Of a stretch of 64,000 nucleotides of DNA, positions 58,522-64,000 are shown piece after piece. Source of the stretch: Pseudomonas sp. R37(2017). GTDB taxonomy: Bacteria > Pseudomonadota > Gammaproteobacteria > Pseudomonadales > Pseudomonadaceae. Below the pieces are notes generated by a model. The model did no database searches. It was not told the origin of the DNA and saw only the letters and a program-made list of their open reading frames with translations. Both the position numbers and the translations under genes were made by a program. Location of the stretch: assembly GCF_002113375.1 (NCBI RefSeq), contig NZ_NEHO01000008.1, forward strand, positions 42,134 to 106,133, given 5' to 3'. Numbering within the stretch: position 1 is the first letter of the stretch; every line of letters begins with the position of its first letter.

Positions 58522-59193
58522 ATGCGCGAACAGGATTACGCAGTTAATAACAGCGTGCAGGCTGAGCAGCTAGAGGTTAGCCGCGTCCTGCGCAACACAT
58601 ACGGCTTGCTCGCCCTGACCCTGGCTTTCAGCGGTGTGACGGCCTACGTTGCCCAGCAGATGCGTGTTGGCTACCCGAACATTTTCGTGGTGCTGATCGG
58701 CTTCTACGGTCTTTTCTTCCTCACCAACAAACTCCGTGATTCGGCCTGGGGCCTGGTGTCGGCATTTGCCCTGACCGGATTCATGGGTTTCCTGCTTGGC
58801 CCGATCCTCAACCGCTACCTGGGTATGCAGGGCGGCGCTGAAGTGGTCAGCTCGGCGTTTGCGATGACGGCGCTGGTGTTCGGCGGCCTGTCGGCGTATG
58901 TGCTGATCACCCGCAAGGACATGAGCTTCCTCGGCGGTTTCATCACGGCAGGCTTCTTCGTGCTGCTGGGTGCGACGCTGGCGAGCTTCTTCTTCCAGAT
59001 CAGCGGCCTGCAACTGGCGATCAGCGCAGGTTTCGTGCTGTTCTCCTCGGTCTGCATCCTGTTCCAGACCAGCGCCATCATTCATGGCGGCGAGCGTAAC
59101 TACATCATGGCTACCATCAGCCTGTATGTATCGATCTACAACCTGTTCATCAGCCTGTTGCAGCTGTTTGGCATCATGGGTCGCGATGACTGA
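58522..59193 (+). CDS. Bax inhibitor-1/YccA family membrane protein
   Basis: 223 residues; AGGAG before ATG 58522. Seven hydrophobic segments; family signatures are the N-terminal VSRVLRNTYGLLALTLAFSG, GGLSAYVLITRKDMSFLGGF and the C-terminal DD-containing SLYVSIYNLFISLLQLFGIM. E. coli YccA is an inhibitor/substrate of FtsH and a BI-1 homologue; a conserved pair of aspartates forms the pH-sensing site in BI-1 homologues. The role here is probably membrane protein quality control or ion leak. It is single, with a terminator at 59212. Confidence 0.94.
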   Translation: MREQDYAVNNSVQAEQLEVSRVLRNTYGLLALTLAFSGVTAYVAQQMRVGYPNIFVVLIGFYGLFFLTNKLRDSAWGLVSAFALTGFMGFLLGPILNRYLGMQGGAEVVSSAFAMTALVFGGLSAYVLITRKDMSFLGGFITAGFFVLLGATLASFFFQISGLQLAISAGFVLFSSVCILFQTSAIIHGGERNYIMATISLYVSIYNLFISLLQLFGIMGRDD

Positions 59194-59211
59194 TCAACGG
59201 CCCTGAAGTAA

Positions 59212-59236
59212 AAAACCCGCCAAGGCGGGTTTTTTA
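59212..59236 (+). terminator. Terminator after the YccA-like gene
   Basis: AAAACCCGCC-AA-GGCGGGTTTT followed by TTT; 10-bp stem, 18 bases after the stop codon. Confidence 0.92.
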
Positions 59237-59253
59237 TTACCTGAAATTCAGGG

Positions 59254-59583
59254 CTACTCGACAATGACAATGCTGCCATCGGCTTGCTGGCGGTAAATGG
59301 TATAGGGCAGCAGCAAGGTATCGAGAGCACCGGAGAGGACCACGTCAATCAGCACAACGGCAGGGGCGCTATCATGTACCTGCGCATCGCGGCCTTTTTC
59401 CAGGGGCGCGTTCAGCGTGCAAAAGTCGTAGGTCACGCCGCTGTAGATTCGTGGTACCGCGCCGCAATAACTCTTGTGGTCCTTGAGGCTTTTTGCGGCC
59501 ACTTCGTCACCGCGCACAACCGTCTGAATCGTGCCGCAACCGGCAAGCAGTATCGCCGCCAGTAGCATTGCCTGAGTTTTCAT
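59254..59583 (-). CDS. YceK/YidQ-family lipoprotein
   Basis: 109 residues. Lipobox ILLAGC (residue 16) within MKTQAMLLAAILLAGCG. The mature part reads VPRIYSGVTYDFC, VVLIDVVLSGALDTLLLPYT, with PRIYSG and DxxLSxxxDTxLLPYT being hallmarks of the YceK family. Function is unknown; such proteins are inner- or outer-membrane lipoproteins. Convergent with the YccA-like gene, sharing the spacer with the terminator. Confidence 0.93.
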   Translation of the reverse strand: MKTQAMLLAAILLAGCGTIQTVVRGDEVAAKSLKDHKSYCGAVPRIYSGVTYDFCTLNAPLEKGRDAQVHDSAPAVVLIDVVLSGALDTLLLPYTIYRQQADGSIVIVE

Positions 59584-59639
59584 GCCGTCAATCCTTCGCC
59601 GGAAACCGCCAAACTACTCCAGCTGGAAACAAATATCAC

Positions 59640-60077
59640 TCATGGCATGGGCGGCAGCCGGCGTTTGACCGGGGTTTTCTTGACGATTGCCGTATTGGTT
59701 TCGGCGTGGGTGTTGAGGCGGTCGAGCAGGGTGTCCAGTTGTTCCATCGAGCGCACATGCAGGCGCGCGATGAAGCAATCGTCGCCGGTGACCTTGTCGC
59801 ACTCGGTGAATTCGGGAATGGCCACGATTTGCCGTTCCACCTCCTGCAATTGCCCCGGCAACGGACGAATGCGCACGATGGCCTGGAGTTGATAGCCAAA
59901 GCATTTCGGGTCGATTTCAACGGTGTAGCCCTTGAGCACGCCTCGTTCTTCCAGGCGGCGCAGACGCTCGGCAACACTGGGGGAGGACAGGCCGCTGATC
60001 TGTGCCAGAGCCTTGAGCGAACGTCGTGAGTCTTCCATCAGGGCGGTGATCAGCACCTGGTCGATGTCGTCGGTCAT
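59640..60077 (-). CDS. Lrp/AsnC-family regulator
   Basis: 145 residues from ATG 60077. N-terminal AsnC helix-turn-helix (DQVLITALMEDSRRSLKALA, ISGLSSPSVAERLRRLEERG), then the RAM ligand-binding domain (YTVEIDPKCFGYQLQAIVRI, VTGDDCFIARLHVRSMEQL). It is divergent from the EamA transporter at 60214. That pairing is common in pseudomonads and suggests amino-acid-responsive control of the exporter. Confidence 0.93.
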   Translation of the reverse strand: MTDDIDQVLITALMEDSRRSLKALAQISGLSSPSVAERLRRLEERGVLKGYTVEIDPKCFGYQLQAIVRIRPLPGQLQEVERQIVAIPEFTECDKVTGDDCFIARLHVRSMEQLDTLLDRLNTHAETNTAIVKKTPVKRRLPPMP

Positions 60078-60213
60078 GGCGAAATTCTCTATTAGGCAAT
60101 TCTTAAAAACGGCCTTTATAAAAAAGGTCGATTCAGAGTTTAGCCTGCTTTTAGCTATGGAGAGACGCCGGGAGGCCTTGGCATACTTTGTCCACAAACA
60201 CAGGAGTCTGATG

Positions 60214-61107
60214 ATGGACAAAACCCTACGCCGCGGTTCGTTCGAAATGACGGCCGCCATGCTGATCTCCGGCACCATCGGCTGGTTCGTGCTGGTGTCC
60301 GGGCAACCGGTGCTGGATGTGGTGTTCTGGCGCTGCCTGTTCGGTGCCGGCACCTTGCTGCTGATTTGCGCGGCTTTCGGCTTTCTGCGCCCCGGCATTC
60401 TGACCCGCACCACGTTTTTGCTCGCTGTGCTCAGCGGTGTGGCGATTGTCGGCAACTGGGTACTGTTGTTCGCGTCCTATTCCCGGGCGTCAATTGCCAT
60501 TGGCACCGCTGTCTATAACGTCCAGCCGTTCATGCTGGTCGGGCTGGCGGCGCTGTTTCTCAACGAGAAGATCACGACACAGAAGCTGGCCTGGCTGGGT
60601 GTGTCGTTTCTCGGGATGCTGGCGATCGTCAGCGCCCATGGCAGCCAGGGTGAGAGCGGCGGCGATTACCTGACGGGCATTGCCCTGGCGTTGGGGGCGG
60701 CGTTTCTCTATGCGATTGCCGCGCTGATCATCAAGCGCCTGACCGGAACCCCGCCGCATTTGATTGCGCTGATCCAGGTCAGCACGGGCGTGTTGTTGCT
60801 CGCGCCCTTCGCCAATCTTTCCGTATTGCCCCAGGCACCGAGCGCGTGGGCCAGCCTGGTGACGCTGGGCATGGTGCACACCGGTGTGATGTACGTGTTG
60901 CTGTATGGCGCCATTCAAAAACTGCCGACTGCGCTGACGGGGGCGCTGTCCTTCATCTACCCGATTGCGGCGATTTTCGTTGACTGGTTTGCCTTCGGCC
61001 ATCGCCTGGAGCCACTGCAGTGGATCGGGGTCGCGGCGATTCTGCTGGCCGCCGCCGGCATGCAACAAGGCTGGTCGCTGAAATTTCGGCGCACGGTGAC
61101 GCCGTAA
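60214..61107 (+). CDS. EamA/DMT-family transporter
   Basis: 297 residues from ATG 60214 (CAGGAG 7 bases upstream; an ATG three bases earlier is closer than ideal). Ten hydrophobic segments in two EamA halves: FEMTAAMLISGTIGWFVLVS to AIVSAHG, and YLTGIALALGAAFLYAIAAL to LAAAGMQQGW. FYPIAAIFVDWFAFGHRL-like DMT end motif is seen (IYPIAAIFVDWFAFGHRLEP). It probably exports an amino acid or related metabolite, with Lrp as regulator. Confidence 0.92.
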   Translation: MDKTLRRGSFEMTAAMLISGTIGWFVLVSGQPVLDVVFWRCLFGAGTLLLICAAFGFLRPGILTRTTFLLAVLSGVAIVGNWVLLFASYSRASIAIGTAVYNVQPFMLVGLAALFLNEKITTQKLAWLGVSFLGMLAIVSAHGSQGESGGDYLTGIALALGAAFLYAIAALIIKRLTGTPPHLIALIQVSTGVLLLAPFANLSVLPQAPSAWASLVTLGMVHTGVMYVLLYGAIQKLPTALTGALSFIYPIAAIFVDWFAFGHRLEPLQWIGVAAILLAAAGMQQGWSLKFRRTVTP

Positions 61108-61122
61108 CCCGCCAGATCGGCG

Positions 61123-62196
61123 TCAGATGTTCCAGTGCTGCGCGCTCCTGGCCAGTCGCTGGCGCATCTCGCCGATGTTGCTGGCCATTTGTTGAGTCAG
61201 CAGGCGATAGCCGTCCAGCGTGTTGTAGACCGGTGCATCAAGGCTGATCAGCGGCAGATCCACGGGCCGGTTGAGCCGCTGGGCAGCACCTGATTTCAGC
61301 GCCCGGGCCATGCCGATCAATTGCACGCGAATCTGTCGATGCTCGGCTTTGAGTACCGTTTGCAGCAGCCTCATCGCCTCGGGGTCGCTGGCGTCCGGTC
61401 GGGTGTTGCCGAGGATTTCCAGGGTGCTGACACACATGCGCAGGTTGCGCTGGATAGCATCCAGATCGGTCATGGAGATCTTCACTTCCTTGGACACCGA
61501 CGGCATCAACGAGCGAAGTTGCACCATCACTGCGTTCAGACGAGTCATGAGCTTGAGGTGTTCGTCGGCGGTGATGGCCTGGCCGTCAATGATGCGTCCG
61601 TAGATTTTCGCGCAATCACGCAGCGCATCGGCCAGGTTGTAGCGCCAGGAATAAACGGCATACAGCGGCAAGGCAAAGGAAAACGCCAGGGCCAGGGCAA
61701 TGCCGATCAGAATGTCCACGCCGCGCCACAAACCATCGGTGACCGGGTTGTCGCCGTGCCCCGCGACGATAAACACGGTAATCGCCGACAGCAGCGCGGT
61801 GTAGCCGCCCTTGCCGATGGCGTGATACGAGAAAAAACCGCAGACCACCGACATCGCAAAATAGGTCAGCCACGGCATCCCGAGCCAGGCCTGTTGTACC
61901 ACCAACACCAGACCGACCCCGGCGCCGATCAGGGTGCCGATGGCACGCTCGGCGGCTTTCTTGCCGATGTTGCCGTGGTGCTGCAAGCCGCCAATCACCA
62001 CCAGCATCGTCACCGACGCCCATTCACCATGGGGCAGATGGATGCCGGTGGTCAGCAGGATTGTCGCCAGCAAGCCGAGCGACACCCGCACCGCATGGAT
62101 CACCCTGGCATGGCGATAGCGCCGGTACGGGTCCAGCAACGGACGCAGCAATCGGCGCAGCAGCGGTGGCAATCGCAGGGCTCTGGATGTACTCAG
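61123..62196 (-). CDS. FUSC-family membrane protein
   Basis: 357 residues if translation starts at CTG 62196, which has AGGAG at the correct spacing and gives the N-terminus LSTSRALRLPPLL (read as Met). An in-frame TTG at 62172 would give 349. Membrane half: VSLGLLATILLTTGIHLPHG, GKKAAERAIGTLIGAGVGLV and four further segments; the C-terminal half is cytoplasmic and helical. FUSC proteins resemble aromatic-acid exporter AaeB and YccS. It starts 11 bp after the aldehyde dehydrogenase stop, so coupling is likely and export of a reactive acid or aldehyde product is plausible. End of window region with the dehydrogenase forms a two-gene unit. Confidence 0.88.
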   Translation of the reverse strand: MSTSRALRLPPLLRRLLRPLLDPYRRYRHARVIHAVRVSLGLLATILLTTGIHLPHGEWASVTMLVVIGGLQHHGNIGKKAAERAIGTLIGAGVGLVLVVQQAWLGMPWLTYFAMSVVCGFFSYHAIGKGGYTALLSAITVFIVAGHGDNPVTDGLWRGVDILIGIALALAFSFALPLYAVYSWRYNLADALRDCAKIYGRIIDGQAITADEHLKLMTRLNAVMVQLRSLMPSVSKEVKISMTDLDAIQRNLRMCVSTLEILGNTRPDASDPEAMRLLQTVLKAEHRQIRVQLIGMARALKSGAAQRLNRPVDLPLISLDAPVYNTLDGYRLLTQQMASNIGEMRQRLARSAQHWNI

Positions 62197-62207
62197 GCTG
62201 GCGCTCC

Positions 62208-63833
62208 TCAGAAGATGTAGTCGGTGGTCAGGAAGCTCGAACTGCGGCCGCTGATGATTTCGCTGATCAGGTCCTTGTTGGTTTCCTGGAACTTGGTGGC
62301 CACCAGTGTGCGGATCGAAAACACCCGCAGCGCGTCATGGACCGACAAGGTGCCCTCCGCGGAGTTCTTGCGACCATTGAACGGATAGGTGTCCGGGCCG
62401 CGCTGGCACTGGGCGTTGAGGTTGATGCGCCCGACCTGGTTGGCGAACGTGTCCACCAGCCGGCCGACCGCCACCGGGTTGGTGCCGAAGATGCTCAACT
62501 GCTGGCCGAAGTCCGACTCCAGCACGTAATCGATCACGGTATCCAGGTGACGATACGGCACGATGGGGATGACCGGGCCGAACTGTTCTTCCTGATAAAC
62601 ACGCATCTGTGGTGTGACCGGGTACAGCACCGCCGGGTAGAAGAACGAGGCACGGGCCTCGCCGCCGTTGGGGTTGACCACCTTGGCGCCTTTGCTCTGG
62701 GCATCCGCCACCAATGCATGCAGATAGTCCACCTTGCCCGACTCCGGCAGTGGTGTCAGGGCCACGCCACTTTCCCAGGGCATGCCGGGTTTGAGCTGGG
62801 CGAGCCGGGCGTTGAATTTGTCGATGAAGGACTCGACCACGTCTTCATGAACAAACAGGATCTTCAGGGCCGTGCAGCGCTGGCCATTGAACGACAGCGA
62901 GCCGGTCAGCGCCTCACTGACTGCATTGTCCAGATCCACTTCCGGCAGGACGATGCCAGGGTTTTTCGCATCCAGGCCCAGCGCCGCGCGCAAGCGGTGA
63001 GGTCTGGGGTGGAGCTTTTTCAGGTCGCTGGCGGCCTTGTTGGTGCCGATGAAGGCAAAGATGTCGATCTTGCCGCTGGCCATCAGCGCGCTGACCGTTT
63101 CGCGGCCACTGCCGTAGATGACGTTGATCACCCCGTTGGGGAAGCTGTCACGGAAGGCTTCCAGCAGCGGGCGAATCAACAGCACACCGAGTTTGGCCGG
63201 CTTGAACACCACGGTGTTGCCCATGATCAGTGCCGGGATCAGCGTGGTAAAGGTTTCGTTCAACGGATAGTTGTAGGGCCCCATGCACAGGGCGACGCCC
63301 ATCGGCACACGACGGATCTGGCCGAGGGTGTCCTGTTCCAGTTCGAATCGGCTGGAGCGGCGGTCGAGCTCCTTGAGCGCGTTGATGGTGTCGACGATGT
63401 AGTCGCAGGTGCGGTCGAACTCCTTTTCCGAGTCCTTGAGGTTCTTGCCGATCTCCCACATCAGCAACTTGACCACGGCGTCGCGCTGCTCGCGCATGCG
63501 CCCCAGGAAGGTTTCGACGTGCTGGATGCGTTCGGCCACGCGCATGGTCGGCCACAGGCCCTGACCGCGATCGTAGGCGCGGACTGCAGCGTCGAGGGCG
63601 GTCAACGCGGTGTCGGCATCCAGCAGCGGTGTGCTGCCGAGGATCACTTGCTCGTCGCCGTTGGCGCCGGTCAGGTAGACCGGACTGCGGACCTGGGCCA
63701 GTGGCCCGTTCCAGGTTCTGAGTTCGCCATCGACCAGGTACTCACGCTGCTCGGTCTGGCCGTCAAGACGGTACTTTTCCGGGATGTCGGCGGGGCTCGG
63801 GAACAGGTTCTGGAGAATGTTGGCTGTGGTCAT
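62208..63833 (-). CDS. Aldehyde dehydrogenase, GapN-like (NADP-dependent)
   Basis: 541 residues from ATG 63833 (GAGGGG upstream). Aldehyde dehydrogenase superfamily: coenzyme-site CMGPYNYPLNETFTTLIPAL, VFKPAKLGV, catalytic Cys320 in LSFNGQRCTALKILFV, EEQFGPVIPIVPY, and C-terminal SFLTTDYIF. The long N-terminal extension and FNGQRCTA motif match non-phosphorylating glyceraldehyde-3-phosphate dehydrogenase-like enzymes, but this subgroup's substrate in pseudomonads is not settled. It is followed by the coupled FUSC gene. The 167 bp before it, to the window end, has no gene I can support. Confidence 0.9.
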   Translation of the reverse strand: MTTANILQNLFPSPADIPEKYRLDGQTEQREYLVDGELRTWNGPLAQVRSPVYLTGANGDEQVILGSTPLLDADTALTALDAAVRAYDRGQGLWPTMRVAERIQHVETFLGRMREQRDAVVKLLMWEIGKNLKDSEKEFDRTCDYIVDTINALKELDRRSSRFELEQDTLGQIRRVPMGVALCMGPYNYPLNETFTTLIPALIMGNTVVFKPAKLGVLLIRPLLEAFRDSFPNGVINVIYGSGRETVSALMASGKIDIFAFIGTNKAASDLKKLHPRPHRLRAALGLDAKNPGIVLPEVDLDNAVSEALTGSLSFNGQRCTALKILFVHEDVVESFIDKFNARLAQLKPGMPWESGVALTPLPESGKVDYLHALVADAQSKGAKVVNPNGGEARASFFYPAVLYPVTPQMRVYQEEQFGPVIPIVPYRHLDTVIDYVLESDFGQQLSIFGTNPVAVGRLVDTFANQVGRINLNAQCQRGPDTYPFNGRKNSAEGTLSVHDALRVFSIRTLVATKFQETNKDLISEIISGRSSSFLTTDYIF

Positions 63834-64000
63834 GTCGCTACCCCTCAGGATTGGGTGATGCACTGATGAATCGTTTTAGCAGACCTCAGCAACGCTTGTC
63901 ATGACTCATCTCAGGGTTTTGTCGCACAGGGTGATCGATCGCGTGTTTACCGACGCTTTCCGTCATGGCCTCAGAAGCTCCCCTTGTTGGCCCCCAATGC

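Noticed and set aside
62061..63866. Open frame of about 600 codons opposite the aldehyde dehydrogenase
   Set aside because: Antisense shadow of a clear enzyme gene; composition and lack of motifs show it is not coding.

Overview
The window looks like a chromosomal segment of a fluorescent-group Pseudomonas. The evidence is the high G+C coding bias in both strands, REP/REPIN palindromes of the GTAGGAGCGAGC...GCTCGCGATGG type, a ferulate catabolic cluster close to that of P. fluorescens/P. putida, and typical pseudomonad neighbours (TorF-type porin, GltS, nirBD, Lrp-EamA, Bax inhibitor-1/YccA). No phage, plasmid or CRISPR locus is visible. All assignments come from reading the sequence; no database search was run.

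Layout. 1-5157 is the 3' end of a giant type I-secreted adhesin: seven VCBS repeats of exactly 342 bp, two cadherin-like domains, an Ig-like domain, a beta-rich region and a C-terminal RTX/secretion signal. 5380-6144 is a TPR gene split by an in-frame TAG. 6158-9819 holds two divergent regulator/enzyme pairs (RidA-LysR and MerR-SDR) with a short inverted-repeat element between them. 10152-11657 is a membrane diguanylate cyclase. 11814-22091 is a hydroxycinnamate region: outer-membrane channel, exported amidohydrolase and MhpT-like transporter on the minus strand, MarR regulator, then ech-vdh-fcs and a metal-dependent amidohydrolase on the plus strand. 22158-25434 carries a ChaC-type cyclotransferase, an epoxide-hydrolase-like protein and a flavin oxidoreductase, bordered by REPINs.

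26056-31660 pairs an HD-GYP response regulator with a 1465-residue hybrid kinase. 31754-38424 has an exported M20 peptidase, a small lipoprotein, a run of three apparently exported enzymes (esterase, dienelactone-hydrolase-like protein, cupin-carboxymuconolactone decarboxylase fusion) and a LysR regulator, then gltS and an acyltransferase-3 gene. 42245-49940 is a signalling island: a receiver-HisKA_3 kinase, a soluble 1620-residue kinase with tandem 92-residue HAMP units, a NarL-type regulator and a lone receiver.

50743-53918 is the assimilatory nitrite reductase operon nirBD behind a sigma-54-like promoter and a leader whose terminator overlaps an alternative hairpin resembling an ANTAR-protein target. 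54020-58206 has a CBS protein and an rnfC-rnfD pair divergent from apbE, with a perfect palindrome between them and no other rnf genes present. 58310-63833 holds tRNA-Ser(UGA), a YccA-like membrane protein, a YceK-like lipoprotein, Lrp-EamA, and an aldehyde dehydrogenase coupled to a FUSC-family protein that probably starts at CTG.

Taken together the genes support aromatic acid use (uptake, CoA activation, chain shortening to vanillate-type acids), nitrate/nitrite assimilation, surface attachment and c-di-GMP/phosphorelay signalling. The least explained items are the poly-HAMP kinase, the three-gene exported enzyme set at 34147-37543, the orphan rnfCD-apbE locus and the nirBD leader.
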